Shown: piece after piece, positions 22,952 to 37,645 of the stretch | Position numbering within the stretch: position 1 is the first letter of the stretch | How the letters are laid out: every line of letters begins with the position of its first letter | NCBI RefSeq assembly: GCF_932526225.1 | Contig: NC_064038.1 | Span: forward strand, 18,215,075-18,279,074 | Length of the DNA: 64,000 nucleotides | Direction: 5' to 3' | DNA from: Nematostella vectensis | Taxonomy: Eukaryota; Cnidaria; Anthozoa; Actiniaria; Edwardsiidae | The notes under the pieces: generated by a model | The model's input: only the letters and a program-made list of their open reading frames with translations | Databases searched by the model: none | What the model was told of the DNA's origin: nothing | Translations under genes and position numbers: made by a program

Positions 22952-23264
22952 AGTAGGGCGCGGTAAGTACTTGGATGGGTGACCGCTTCGGAATACCGTG
23001 TGCTGTAGGCATTTCCTTTTTGTTATCGAGGTACTGACAGGACTGTTATATAATAGATAGATGTTACACAGTTCTATCGTTTACGGCCATACCACTGAGA
23101 AAGCACCAGTTCTCGTCCGATCACAGAACTTAAAGTCAGTAGGGCACGGTTAGTACTTGGACGGGTGACCGCCTGGGAATACCGTGTGCTGTAGGCATTT
23201 CCTTTTTGTTATCGAGGTACTCACAGGACTGTTATATAATAGATAGATCTTAAACAGTTCTATC

Positions 23265-23383
23265 GTCTACGGCCATACCACTGAGAAAGCACCGGTTCTC
23301 GTCCGATCACTGAAGTTAAGCTCAGTAGGGCGCGGTTAGTACTTGGATGGGTGACCGACTGGGAATACCGTGTGCTGTAGGCA
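23265..23383 (+). rRNA. 5S rRNA class E, type copy (unit 126)
   Basis: Class E follows D with the CTTAAACAGTTCTATC spacer. Many members have C47 to T (a tolerated G-U pair in helix III) and C94 to A (breaks a helix IV pair); others are close to the reference. The downstream spacer often reads TTTTCGAAGTACTAAC. Members: units 2, 11, 46, 58, 70, 94, 112, 126, 134, 139, 150, 158, 165, 173, 178, 189, 197, 208, 215, 219 (C-type upstream spacer), 237, 249, 260, 269, 285, 290, 294, 307, 312, 316, 320 and 339. Confidence 0.9.
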
Positions 23384-23664
23384 TTTCCTTTTTGTTTTCG
23401 AAGTACTAACAGGACTGTTATATAATAGATAGATCTTACACAGTTCTATCGTCTACGGCCATACCACTGAGAAAGCACCAGTTCTCGTCCGATCACCGAA
23501 GTGAAGCTCAGTAGGGCGCGGTTAGTACTTGGATGGGTGACCGCCTGGGAATACCGTGTGCTGTAGGCATTTCCTTTTTGTCATCGAAGTACTCACAGGA
23601 CTGTTATATAATATATATTTCTTACACAGTTCTGTCGTCTACGGCCATACCACTGTGAAAGCAC

Positions 23665-23695
<31 letters not shown>

Positions 23696-23850
23696 AGTAG
23701 GGCGCGGTTAGTACTTGGATGGGTGACCGCCTGGGAATACCGTGTGCTGTAGGCATTTCCTTTTTGTTATCGAGGTACTCACAGGACTGTTATATAATAG
23801 ATAGATCTTAAACAGTTCTGTCGTCTACGACCATACCACTGAGAAAGCAC

Positions 23851-23881
<31 letters not shown>

Positions 23882-24222
23882 AGTAGGGCGCGGTTAGTAC
23901 TTGGATGGGTGACCGCCTGGGAATACCGTGTGCTGTAGACATTTCCTTTTTGTCATCGAAGTACTCACAGGACTGTTATATAATAGATAGATCTTACACA
24001 GTTCTATCGTCTACGGCCATACCACTTAGAAAGCACCGGTTCTCGTCCGATCACCGAAGTTAAGCTTAGTAGGGCGCGGTAAGTACTTGGATGGGTGACC
24101 GCTTCGGAATACCGTGTGCTGTAGGCATTTCCTTTTTGTTATCGAGGTACTCACAGGACTGTTATATAATAGATAGATCTTAAACAGTTCTGTCGTCTAC
24201 GACCATACCACTGAGAAAGCAC

Positions 24223-24253
<31 letters not shown>

Positions 24254-24408
24254 AGTAGGGCACGGTTAGTACTTGGATGGGTGACCGCCTGGGAATACCG
24301 TGTGCTGTAGGCATTTCCTTTTTGTCATGGAAGTACTCACAGGACTGTTATATAATAGATAGATCTTACACAGTTCTATCGTCTACGGCCATACCACTTA
24401 GAAAGCAC

Positions 24409-24439
<31 letters not shown>

Positions 24440-24752
24440 AGTAGGGCGCGTTAAGTACTTGGATGGGTGACCGCTTCGGAATACCGTGTGCTGTAGGCAT
24501 TTCTTTTTTGTTATTGAGGTACTGACAGGACTGTTATATAATAGATAGATGTTACACAGTTCTATCGTTTACGGCCATACCACTGAGAAAGCACCAGTTC
24601 TCGTCCGATCACAGAACTTAAAGTCAGTAGGGCACGGTTAGTACTTGGACGGGTGACCGCCTGGGAATACCGTGTGCTGTAGGCATTTCCTTTTTGTTAT
24701 CGAGGTACTCACAGGACTGTTATATAATAGATAGATCTTAAACAGTTCTATC

Positions 24753-24871
24753 GTCTACGGCCATACCACTGAGAAAGCACCGGTTCTCGTCCAAACACTG
24801 AAGTTAAGCTCAGTAGGGCGCGGTTAGTACTTGGATGGGTGACCGCATGGGAATACCGTGTGCTGTAGGCA
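24753..24871 (+). rRNA. 5S rRNA class E with loop C / helix III lesions (unit 134; copy at unit 173)
   Basis: The gene reads CCAAACACTG where others have CCGATCACCG, three close changes in the loop C to helix III segment, and GCATGGG in box C. The same gene occurs at 32007-32125. The cluster of changes suggests a decayed copy that was nevertheless copied with the 39-unit block. Confidence 0.85.
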
Positions 24872-25152
24872 TTTCCTTTTTGTTTTCGAAGTACTAACAT
24901 TACTGTTATATAATAGATAGATCTTACACAGTTCTATCGTCTACGGCCATACCATTGAGAAAGCACCAGTTCTCGTCCGATCACCGAAGTTAAGCTCAGT
25001 AGGGCGCGGTTAGTACTTGGATGGGTGACCGCCTGGGAATACCGTGTGCTGTAGGCATTTCCTTTTTGTTTTCGAAGTACTAACAGGACTGTTATATAAT
25101 AGATAGATCTTACACAGTTCTATCGTCTACGGCCATACCACTGAGAAAGCAC

Positions 25153-25183
<31 letters not shown>

Positions 25184-25338
25184 AGTAGGGCGCGGTTAGT
25201 ACTTGGATGGGTGACCGCCTGGGAATACCGTGTGCTGTAGGCATTTCCTTTTTGTCATCGAAGTACTCACAGGACTGTTATATAATAGATAGATCTTACA
25301 CAGTTCTATCGTCTACGGCCATACCACTTAGAAAGCAC

Positions 25339-25369
<31 letters not shown>

Positions 25370-26082
25370 AGTAGGGCGCGGTAAGTACTTGGATGGGTGA
25401 CCGCTTCGGAATACCGTGTGCTGTAGGCATTTCCTTTTTGTTATCGAGGTACTGACAGGACTGTTATATAATAGATAGATGTTACACAGTTCTATCGTTT
25501 ACGGCCATACCACTGAGAAAGCACCAGTTCTCGTCCGATCACAGAACTTAAAGTCAGTAGGGCACGGTTAGTACTTGGACGGGTGACCGCCTGGGAATAC
25601 CGTGTGCTGTAGGCATTTCCTTTTTGTTATCGAGGTACTCACAGGACTGTTATATAATAGATAGATCTTAAACAGTTCTATCGTCTACGGCCATACCACT
25701 GAGAAAGCACCGGTTCTCGTCGGATCACCGAAGTTAAGCTCAGTAGGGCGCGGTTAGTACTTGGATGGGTGACCGACTGGGAATACCGTGTGCTGTAGGC
25801 ATTTCCTTTTTGTTTTCGAAGTACTAACAGGACTGTTATATAATAGATAGATCTTACACAGTTCTATCGTCTACGGCCATACCACTGAGAAAGCACCAGT
25901 TCTCGTCCGATCACCGAAGTTAAGCTCAGTAGGGCGCGGTTAGTACTTGGATGGGTGACCGCCTGGGAATACCGTGTGCTGTAGGCATTTCCTTTTTGTC
26001 ATCGAAGTACTCACAGGACTGTTATATAATATATATTTCTTACACAGTTCTGTCGTCTACGGCCATACCACTGAGAAAGCAC

Positions 26083-26113
<31 letters not shown>

Positions 26114-26268
26114 AGTAGGGCGCGGTTAGTACTTGGATGGGTGACCGCCTGGGAATACCGTGTGCTGTAGGCATTTCCTTTTTGTCATCGAAGTACTCAC
26201 AGGACTGTTAAATAATAGATAGATCTCACACAGTTCTATCGTCTACGGCCATACCACTTAGAAAGCAC

Positions 26269-26299
<31 letters not shown>

Positions 26300-26640
26300 A
26301 GTAGGGCGCGGTAAGTACTTGGATGGGTGACCGCTTCGGAATACCGTGTGCTGTAGACATTTCCTTTTTGTTACCAAAGTACTCACAGGACTGTTATATA
26401 AAATCTATTTCTTACACAGTTCTGTCGTCTACGGTCATACCACTGAGAAAGCACCGGTTCTCGTCCGATCACCGTAGTTAAGCTCAGTAGGGCACGGTTA
26501 GTACTTGGATGGGTGACCGCCTGGGAATACCGTGTGCTGTAGGCATTTCCTTTTTGTTATCGAGGTACTCACAGGACTGTTATATAATAGATAGATCTTA
26601 AACAGTTCTTTCGTCTACGACCATACCACTGAGAAAGCAC

Positions 26641-26671
<31 letters not shown>

Positions 26672-26826
26672 AGTAGGGCGCGGATAGTACTTGGATGGGT
26701 GACCGCCTGGGAATACCGTGTGCTGTAGGCATTTCCTTTTTGTCATCGAAGTACTCACAGGACTGTTATATAATAGATAGATCTTACACAGTTCTATCGT
26801 CTACGGCCATACCACTTAGAAAGCAC

Positions 26827-26857
<31 letters not shown>

Positions 26858-27198
26858 AGTAGGGCGCGGTAAGTACTTGGATGGGTGACCGCTTCGGAAT
26901 ACCGTGTGCTGTAGGCATTTCCTTTTTGTTACCAAAGTACTCACAGGACTGTTATATAAAATCTATTTCTTACACAGTTCTGTCGTCTACGGCCATACCA
27001 CTGAGAAAGCACCGGTTCTCGTCCGATCACCGTAGTTAAGCTCAGTAGGGCACGGTTAGTACTTGGATGTGTGACCGCCTGGGAATACCGTGTGCTGTAG
27101 GCATTTCCTTTTTGTTATCGAGGTACTCACAGGACTGTTATATAATAGATAGATCTTAAACAGTTCTGTCGTCTACGACCATACCACTGAGAAAGCAC

Positions 27199-27229
<31 letters not shown>

Positions 27230-27942
27230 AGTAGGGCGCGGTTAGTACTTGGATGGGTGACCGCCTGGGAATACCGTGTGCTGTAGGCATTTCCTTTTTG
27301 TCATCGAAGTACTCACAGGACTGTTATATAATAGATAGATCTTACACAGTTCTATCGTCTACGGCCATACCACTTAGAAAGCACCGGTTCTCGTCCGATC
27401 ACAGAAGTTAAGCTTATTAGGGCGCGGTAAGTACTTGGATGGGTGACCGCTTCGGAATACCGTGTGCTGTAGGCATTTCCTTTTTGTTATCGAGGTACTG
27501 ACAGGACTGTTATATAATAGATAGATGTTACACAGTTCTATCGTTTACGGCCATACCACTGAGAAAGCACCAGTTCTCGTCCGATCACAGAACTTAAAGT
27601 CAGTATGGCACGGTTAGTACTTGGACGGGTGACCGCCTGGGAATACCGTGTGCTGTAGGCATTTCCTTTTTGTTATCGAGGTACTCACAGGACTGTTATA
27701 TAATAGATAGATCTTAAACAGTTCTATCGTCTACGGCCATACCACTGAGAAAGCACCGGTTCTCGTCGGATCACCGAAGTTAAGCTCAGTAGGGCGCGGT
27801 TAGTACTTGGATGGGTGACCGCCTGGGAATACCGTGTGCTGTAGGCATTTACTTTTTGTTTTCGAAGTACTAACAGGACTGTTATATAATAGATAGATCT
27901 TACACAGTTCTATCGTCTACGGCCATACCACTGAGAAAGCAC

Positions 27943-27973
<31 letters not shown>

Positions 27974-28686
27974 AGTAGGGCGCGGTTAGTACTTGGATGG
28001 GTGACCGCCTGGGAATACCGTGTGCTGTAGGCATTTCCTTTTTGTCATCGAAGTACTCACAGGACTGTTATATAATATATATTTCTTACACAGTACTGTC
28101 GTCTACGGCCATACCACTGAGAAAGCACCGGTTCTCGTCCGATAACCGAAGTTAAGCTCAGTAGGGCGAGGTTAGTACTTGGATGGGTGACCGCCTGGGA
28201 ATACCGTGTGCTGTAGGCATTTCCTTTTTGTCATCGAAGTACTCACAGGACTGTTATATAATAGATAGATCTTACACAGTTCTATCGTCTACGGCCATAC
28301 CACTTAGAAAGCACGGGTTCTCGTCCGATCACCGAAGTTAAGCTCAGTAGGGCGCGGTAAGTACTTGGATGGGTGACCGCTTCGGAAAACCGTGTGCTGT
28401 AGGCATTTCCTTTTTGTTACCAAAGTACTCACAGGACTGTTATATAAAATCTAGTTCTTACACAGTTCTGTCGTCTACGGCCATACCACTGAGAAAGCAC
28501 CGGTTCTCGTCCGATCACCGTAGTTAAGCTCGGTAGGGCACAGTTAGTACTTGGATGGGTGACCGCCTGGGAATACCGTGTGTTGTAGGCATTTCCTTTT
28601 TGTTATCGAGGTACTCACAGGACTGTTATATAATAGATAGATCTTAAACAGTTCTGTCGTCTACGACCATACCACTGAGAAAGCAC

Positions 28687-28717
<31 letters not shown>

Positions 28718-28872
28718 AGTAGGGCACGGTTAGTACTTGGATGGGTGACCGCCTGGGAATACCGTGTGCTGTAGGCATTTCCTTTTTGTCATCGAAGTAC
28801 TCACAGGACTGTTATATAATAGATAGATCTTACACAGTTCTATCGTCTACGGCCATACCACTTAGAAAGCAC

Positions 28873-28903
<31 letters not shown>

Positions 28904-29960
28904 AGTAGGGCGCGTTAAGTACTTGGATGGGTGACCGCTTCGGAATACCGTGTGCTGTAGGCATTTCCTTTTTGTTATTGAGGTACTGACAGGACTGTTA
29001 TATAATAGATAGATGTTACACTGTTCTATCGTTTACGGCCATACCACTGAGAAAGCACCAGTTCTCGTCCGATCACAGAACTTAAAGTCAGTAGGGCACG
29101 GTTAGTACTTGGACGGGTGACCGCCTGGGAATACCGTGTGCTGTAGGCATTTCCTTTTTGTTATCGAGGTACTCACAGGACTGTTATATAATAGATAGAT
29201 CTTAAACAGTTCTATCGTCTACGGCCATACCACTGAGAAAGCACCGGTTCTCGTCCGATCACTGAAGTTAAGCTCAGTAGGGCGCGGTTAGTACTTGGAT
29301 GGGTGACCGACTGGGAATACCGTGTGCTGTAGGCATTTCCTTTTTGTTTTCGAAGTACTAACATTACTGTTATATAATAGATAGATCTTACACAGTTCTA
29401 TCGTCTAAGGCCATACCATTGAGAAAGCACCAGTTCTCGTCCGATCACCGAAGTTAAGCTCAGTAGGGCGCGGTTAGTACTTGGATGGGTGACCGCCTGG
29501 GAATACCGTGTGCTGTAGGCATTTCCTTTTTGTTTTCGAAGTACTCACAGGACTGTTATATAATAGATAGATCTTACACAGTTCTATCGTCTACGGCCAT
29601 ACCACTTAGAAAGCACCGGTTCTCGTCCGATCACCGAAGTTAAGCTTAGTAGGGCGCGGTAAGTACTTGGATGGGTGACCGCTTCGGAATACCGTGTGCT
29701 GTAGACATTTCCTTTTTGTTACCAAAGTACTCACAGGACTGTTATATAAAATCTATTTCTTACACAGTTCTGTCGTCTACGGCCATACCACTGAGAAAGC
29801 ACCGGTTCTCGTCCGATCACCGTAGTTAAGCTCAGTAGGGCACGGTTAGTACTTGGATGGGTGACCGCCTGGGAATACCGTGTGCTGTAGGCATTTCCTT
29901 TTTGTTATCGAGGTACTCACAGGACTGTTATATAATAGATAGATCTTAAACAGTTCTGTC

Positions 29961-29988
29961 CTCTACGACCATACCACTGAGAAAGCAC

Positions 29989-30019
<31 letters not shown>

Positions 30020-30174
30020 AGTAGGGCGCGGTTAGTACTTGGATGGGTGACCGCCTGGGAATACCGTGTGCTGTAGGCATTTCCTTTTTGTCATCGAAGT
30101 ACTCACAGGACTGTTATATAATAGATAGATCTTACACAGTTCTATCGTCTACGGCCATACCACTTAGAAAGCAC

Positions 30175-30205
<31 letters not shown>

Positions 30206-30918
30206 AGTAGGGCGCGGTAAGTACTTGGATGGGTGACCGCTTCGGAATACCGTGTGCTGTAGGCATTTCCTTTTTGTTATCGAGGTACTGACAGGACTGT
30301 TATATAATAGATAGATGTTACACAGTTCTATCGTTTACGGCCATACCACTGAGAAAGCACCAGTTCTCGTCCGATCACAGAACTTAAAGTCAGTAGGGCA
30401 CGGTTAGTACTTGGACGGGTGACCGCCTGGGAATACCGTGTGCTGTAGGCATTTCCTTTTTGTTATCGAGGTACTCACAGGACTGTTATATAATAGATAG
30501 ATCTTAAACAGTTCTATCGTCTACGGCCATACCACTGAGAAAGCACCGGTTCTCGTCCGATCACTGAAGTTAAGCTCAGTAGGGCGCGGTTAGTACTTGG
30601 ATGGGTGACCGACTGGGAATACCGTGTGCTGTAGGCATTTCCTTTTTGTTTTCGAAGTACTAACAGGACTGTTATATAATAGATAGATCTTACACAGTTC
30701 TATCGTCTACGGCCATACCACTGAGAAAGCACCAGTTCTCGTCCGATCACCGAAGTGAAGCTCAGTAGGGCGCGGTTAGTACTTGGATGGGTGACCGCCT
30801 GGGAATACCGTGTGCTGTAGGCATTTCCTTTTTGTCATCGAAGTACTCACAGGACTGTTATATAATATATATTTCTTACACAGTTCTGTCGTCTACGGCC
30901 ATACCACTGTGAAAGCAC

Positions 30919-30949
<31 letters not shown>

Positions 30950-31104
30950 AGTAGGGCGCGGTTAGTACTTGGATGGGTGACCGCCTGGGAATACCGTGTG
31001 CTGTAGGCATTTCCTTTTTGTTATCGAGGTACTCACAGGACTGTTATATAATAGATAGATCTTAAACAGTTCTGTCGTCTACGACCATACCACTGAGAAA
31101 GCAC

Positions 31105-31135
<31 letters not shown>

Positions 31136-31476
31136 AGTAGGGCGCGGTTAGTACTTGGATGGGTGACCGCCTGGGAATACCGTGTGCTGTAGACATTTCC
31201 TTTTTGTCATCGAAGTACTCACAGGACTGTTATATAATAGATAGATCTTACACAGTTCTATCGTCTACGGCCATACCACTTAGAAAGCACCGGTTCTCGT
31301 CCGATCACCGAAGTTAAGCTTAGTAGGGCGCGGTAAGTACTTGGATGGGTGACCGCTTCGGAATACCGTGTGCTGTAGGCATTTCCTTTTTGTTATCGAG
31401 GTACTCACAGGACTGTTATATAATAGATAGATCTTAAACAGTTCTGTCGTCTACGACCATACCACTGAGAAAGCAC

Positions 31477-31507
<31 letters not shown>

Positions 31508-31662
31508 AGTAGGGCACGGTTAGTACTTGGATGGGTGACCGCCTGGGAATACCGTGTGCTGTAGGCATTTCCTTTTTGTCATGGAAGTACTCACAGGACT
31601 GTTATATAATAGATAGATCTTACACAGTTCTATCGTCTACGGCCATACCACTTAGAAAGCAC

Positions 31663-31693
<31 letters not shown>

Positions 31694-32406
31694 AGTAGGG
31701 CGCGTTAAGTACTTGGATGGGTGACCGCTTCGGAATACCGTGTGCTGTAGGCATTTCTTTTTTGTTATTGAGGTACTGACAGGACTGTTATATAATAGAT
31801 AGATGTTACACAGTTCTATCGTTTACGGCCATACCACTGAGAAAGCACCAGTTCTCGTCCGATCACAGAACTTAAAGTCAGTAGGGCACGGTTAGTACTT
31901 GGACGGGTGACCGCCTGGGAATACCGTGTGCTGTAGGCATTTCCTTTTTGTTATCGAGGTACTCACAGGACTGTTATATAATAGATAGATCTTAAACAGT
32001 TCTATCGTCTACGGCCATACCACTGAGAAAGCACCGGTTCTCGTCCAAACACTGAAGTTAAGCTCAGTAGGGCGCGGTTAGTACTTGGATGGGTGACCGC
32101 ATGGGAATACCGTGTGCTGTAGGCATTTCCTTTTTGTTTTCGAAGTACTAACATTACTGTTATATAATAGATAGATCTTACACAGTTCTATCGTCTACGG
32201 CCATACCATTGAGAAAGCACCAGTTCTCGTCCGATCACCGAAGTTAAGCTCAGTAGGGCGCGGTTAGTACTTGGATGGGTGACCGCCTGGGAATACCGTG
32301 TGCTGTAGGCATTTCCTTTTTGTTTTCGAAGTACTAACAGGACTGTTATATAATAGATAGATCTTACACAGTTCTATCGTCTACGGCCATACCACTGAGA
32401 AAGCAC

Positions 32407-32437
<31 letters not shown>

Positions 32438-32592
32438 AGTAGGGCGCGGTTAGTACTTGGATGGGTGACCGCCTGGGAATACCGTGTGCTGTAGGCATTT
32501 CCTTTTTGTCATCGAAGTACTCACAGGACTGTTATATAATAGATAGATCTTACACAGTTCTATCGTCTACGGCCATACCACTTAGAAAGCAC

Positions 32593-32623
<31 letters not shown>

Positions 32624-33336
32624 AGTAGGGCGCGGTAAGTACTTGGATGGGTGACCGCTTCGGAATACCGTGTGCTGTAGGCATTTCCTTTTTGTTATCG
32701 AGGTACTGACAGGACTGTTATATAATAGATAGATGTTACACAGTTCTATCGTTTACGGCCATACCACTGAGAAAGCACCAGTTCTCGTCCGATCACAGAA
32801 CTTAAAGTCAGTAGGGCACGGTTAGTACTTGGACGGGTGACCGCCTGGGAATACCGTGTGCTGTAGGCATTTCCTTTTTGTTATCGAGGTACTCACAGGA
32901 CTGTTATATAATAGATAGATCTTAAACAGTTCTATCGTCTACGGCCATACCACTGAGAAAGCACCGGTTCTCGTCGGATCACCGAAGTTAAGCTCAGTAG
33001 GGCGCGGTTAGTACTTGGATGGGTGACCGACTGGGAATACCGTGTGCTGTAGGCATTTCCTTTTTGTTTTCGAAGTACTAACAGGACTGTTATATAATAG
33101 ATAGATCTTACACAGTTCTATCGTCTACGGCCATACCACTGAGAAAGCACCAGTTCTCGTCCGATCACCGAAGTTAAGCTCAGTAGGGCGCGGTTAGTAC
33201 TTGGATGGGTGACCGCCTGGGAATACCGTGTGCTGTAGGCATTTCCTTTTTGTCATCGAAGTACTCACAGGACTGTTATATAATATATATTTCTTACACA
33301 GTTCTGTCGTCTACGGCCATACCACTGAGAAAGCAC

Positions 33337-33367
<31 letters not shown>

Positions 33368-33522
33368 AGTAGGGCGCGGTTAGTACTTGGATGGGTGACC
33401 GCCTGGGAATACCGTGTGCTGTAGGCATTTCCTTTTTGTCATCGAAGTACTCACAGGACTGTTAAATAATAGATAGATCTCACACAGTTCTATCGTCTAC
33501 GGCCATACCACTTAGAAAGCAC

Positions 33523-33553
<31 letters not shown>

Positions 33554-33894
33554 AGTAGGGCGCGGTAAGTACTTGGATGGGTGACCGCTTCGGAATACCG
33601 TGTGCTGTAGACATTTCCTTTTTGTTACCAAAGTACTCACAGGACTGTTATATAAAATCTATTTCTTACACAGTTCTGTCGTCTACGGTCATACCACTGA
33701 GAAAGCACCGGTTCTCGTCCGATCACCGTAGTTAAGCTCAGTAGGGCACGGTTAGTACTTGGATGGGTGACCGCCTGGGAATACCGTGTGCTGTAGGCAT
33801 TTCCTTTTTGTTATCGAGGTACTCACAGGACTGTTATATAATAGATAGATCTTAAACAGTTCTTTCGTCTACGACCATACCACTGAGAAAGCAC

Positions 33895-33925
<31 letters not shown>

Positions 33926-34080
33926 AGTAGGGCGCGGATAGTACTTGGATGGGTGACCGCCTGGGAATACCGTGTGCTGTAGGCATTTCCTTTTTGTCAT
34001 CGAAGTACTCACAGGACTGTTATATAATAGATAGATCTTACACAGTTCTATCGTCTACGGCCATACCACTTAGAAAGCAC

Positions 34081-34111
<31 letters not shown>

Positions 34112-34452
34112 AGTAGGGCGCGGTAAGTACTTGGATGGGTGACCGCTTCGGAATACCGTGTGCTGTAGGCATTTCCTTTTTGTTACCAAAGTACTCACAG
34201 GACTGTTATATAAAATCTATTTCTTACACAGTTCTGTCGTCTACGGCCATACCACTGAGAAAGCACCGGTTCTCGTCCGATCACCGTAGTTAAGCTCAGT
34301 AGGGCACGGTTAGTACTTGGATGTGTGACCGCCTGGGAATACCGTGTGCTGTAGGCATTTCCTTTTTGTTATCGAGGTACTCACAGGACTGTTATATAAT
34401 AGATAGATCTTAAACAGTTCTGTCGTCTACGACCATACCACTGAGAAAGCAC

Positions 34453-34483
<31 letters not shown>

Positions 34484-35196
34484 AGTAGGGCGCGGTTAGT
34501 ACTTGGATGGGTGACCGCCTGGGAATACCGTGTGCTGTAGGCATTTCCTTTTTGTCATCGAAGTACTCACAGGACTGTTATATAATAGATAGATCTTACA
34601 CAGTTCTATCGTCTACGGCCATACCACTTAGAAAGCACCGGTTCTCGTCCGATCACAGAAGTTAAGCTTATTAGGGCGCGGTAAGTACTTGGATGGGTGA
34701 CCGCTTCGGAATACCGTGTGCTGTAGGCATTTCCTTTTTGTTATCGAGGTACTGACAGGACTGTTATATAATAGATAGATGTTACACAGTTCTATCGTTT
34801 ACGGCCATACCACTGAGAAAGCACCAGTTCTCGTCCGATCACAGAACTTAAAGTCAGTATGGCACGGTTAGTACTTGGACGGGTGACCGCCTGGGAATAC
34901 CGTGTGCTGTAGGCATTTCCTTTTTGTTATCGAGGTACTCACAGGACTGTTATATAATAGATAGATCTTAAACAGTTCTATCGTCTACGGCCATACCACT
35001 GAGAAAGCACCGGTTCTCGTCGGATCACCGAAGTTAAGCTCAGTAGGGCGCGGTTAGTACTTGGATGGGTGACCGCCTGGGAATACCGTGTGCTGTAGGC
35101 ATTTACTTTTTGTTTTCGAAGTACTAACAGGACTGTTATATAATAGATAGATCTTACACAGTTCTATCGTCTACGGCCATACCACTGAGAAAGCAC

Positions 35197-35227
<31 letters not shown>

Positions 35228-35940
35228 AGTAGGGCGCGGTTAGTACTTGGATGGGTGACCGCCTGGGAATACCGTGTGCTGTAGGCATTTCCTTTTTGTC
35301 ATCGAAGTACTCACAGGACTGTTATATAATATATATTTCTTACACAGTACTGTCGTCTACGGCCATACCACTGAGAAAGCACCGGTTCTCGTCCGATAAC
35401 CGAAGTTAAGCTCAGTAGGGCGAGGTTAGTACTTGGATGGGTGACCGCCTGGGAATACCGTGTGCTGTAGGCATTTCCTTTTTGTCATCGAAGTACTCAC
35501 AGGACTGTTATATAATAGATAGATCTTACACAGTTCTATCGTCTACGGCCATACCACTTAGAAAGCACGGGTTCTCGTCCGATCACCGAAGTTAAGCTCA
35601 GTAGGGCGCGGTAAGTACTTGGATGGGTGACCGCTTCGGAAAACCGTGTGCTGTAGGCATTTCCTTTTTGTTACCAAAGTACTCACAGGACTGTTATATA
35701 AAATCTAGTTCTTACACAGTTCTGTCGTCTACGGCCATACCACTGAGAAAGCACCGGTTCTCGTCCGATCACCGTAGTTAAGCTCGGTAGGGCACAGTTA
35801 GTACTTGGATGGGTGACCGCCTGGGAATACCGTGTGTTGTAGGCATTTCCTTTTTGTTATCGAGGTACTCACAGGACTGTTATATAATAGATAGATCTTA
35901 AACAGTTCTGTCGTCTACGACCATACCACTGAGAAAGCAC

Positions 35941-35971
<31 letters not shown>

Positions 35972-36126
35972 AGTAGGGCACGGTTAGTACTTGGATGGGT
36001 GACCGCCTGGGAATACCGTGTGCTGTAGGCATTTCCTTTTTGTCATCGAAGTACTCACAGGACTGTTATATAATAGATAGATCTTACACAGTTCTATCGT
36101 CTACGGCCATACCACTTAGAAAGCAC

Positions 36127-36157
<31 letters not shown>

Positions 36158-37214
36158 AGTAGGGCGCGTTAAGTACTTGGATGGGTGACCGCTTCGGAAT
36201 ACCGTGTGCTGTAGGCATTTCCTTTTTGTTATTGAGGTACTGACAGGACTGTTATATAATAGATAGATGTTACACTGTTCTATCGTTTACGGCCATACCA
36301 CTGAGAAAGCACCAGTTCTCGTCCGATCACAGAACTTAAAGTCAGTAGGGCACGGTTAGTACTTGGACGGGTGACCGCCTGGGAATACCGTGTGCTGTAG
36401 GCATTTCCTTTTTGTTATCGAGGTACTCACAGGACTGTTATATAATAGATAGATCTTAAACAGTTCTATCGTCTACGGCCATACCACTGAGAAAGCACCG
36501 GTTCTCGTCCGATCACTGAAGTTAAGCTCAGTAGGGCGCGGTTAGTACTTGGATGGGTGACCGACTGGGAATACCGTGTGCTGTAGGCATTTCCTTTTTG
36601 TTTTCGAAGTACTAACATTACTGTTATATAATAGATAGATCTTACACAGTTCTATCGTCTAAGGCCATACCATTGAGAAAGCACCAGTTCTCGTCCGATC
36701 ACCGAAGTTAAGCTCAGTAGGGCGCGGTTAGTACTTGGATGGGTGACCGCCTGGGAATACCGTGTGCTGTAGGCATTTCCTTTTTGTTTTCGAAGTACTC
36801 ACAGGACTGTTATATAATAGATAGATCTTACACAGTTCTATCGTCTACGGCCATACCACTTAGAAAGCACCGGTTCTCGTCCGATCACCGAAGTTAAGCT
36901 TAGTAGGGCGCGGTAAGTACTTGGATGGGTGACCGCTTCGGAATACCGTGTGCTGTAGACATTTCCTTTTTGTTACCAAAGTACTCACAGGACTGTTATA
37001 TAAAATCTATTTCTTACACAGTTCTGTCGTCTACGGCCATACCACTGAGAAAGCACCGGTTCTCGTCCGATCACCGTAGTTAAGCTCAGTAGGGCACGGT
37101 TAGTACTTGGATGGGTGACCGCCTGGGAATACCGTGTGCTGTAGGCATTTCCTTTTTGTTATCGAGGTACTCACAGGACTGTTATATAATAGATAGATCT
37201 TAAACAGTTCTGTC
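29961..37214 (+). rRNA. 5S block, units 162-200, second copy of the 39-unit duplication
   Basis: Thirty-nine genes with the same classes in the same order as units 123-161. Each rare variant I compared is present in both copies 7,254 bp apart, and I found no difference at those markers. Confidence 0.94.
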
Positions 37215-37242
37215 GTCTACGACCATACCACTGAGAAAGCAC

Positions 37243-37273
<31 letters not shown>

Positions 37274-37428
37274 AGTAGGGCGCGGTTAGTACTTGGATGG
37301 GTGACCGCCTGGGAATACCGTGTGCTGTAGGCATTTCCTTTTTGTTATTGAAGTACTCACAGGACTGTTATATAATATATATTTCTTACACAGTTCTGTC
37401 GTCTACGGCCATACCACTGAGAAAGCAC

Positions 37429-37459
<31 letters not shown>

Positions 37460-37614
37460 AGTAGGGCGCGGTTAGTACTTGGATGGGTGACCGCCTGGGA
37501 ATACCGTGTGCTGTAGGCATTTCCTTTTTGTCATCGAAGTACTCACAGGACTGTTATATAATAGATAGATCTTACACAGTTCTATCGTCTACGGCCATAC
37601 CACTTAGAAAGCAC

Positions 37615-37645
<31 letters not shown>

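Larger units (their letters stand above)
22707..29960 (+). rRNA. 5S block, units 123-161, first copy of the 39-unit duplication
   Basis: Thirty-nine genes containing five D-led modules of 8, 5, 11, 8 and (to the next copy's D) 7 units. It holds the cleanest examples of the basic 8-unit order: units 149-156 read D, E, G, F, B, C, A, B. Units 129-132 read A, B, A, B, so a C is missing between them. Confidence 0.94.
22476..37212 (+). repeat. Direct tandem duplication of 7,254 bp (39 units)
   Basis: Rare markers recur exactly 7,254 bp apart: C at base 1 of the gene (22707/29961), CCAAACACTG (24791/32045), GATAACCG (28141/35395), CTAGTTCTTAC (28451/35705), and about ten more. Left of 22475 and right of 37212 the sequences differ, so the first copy begins between 22476 and 22705 and the second ends between 36984 and 37212. 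The apparent lack of differences points to a very recent unequal exchange or an assembly duplication. Confidence 0.93.
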
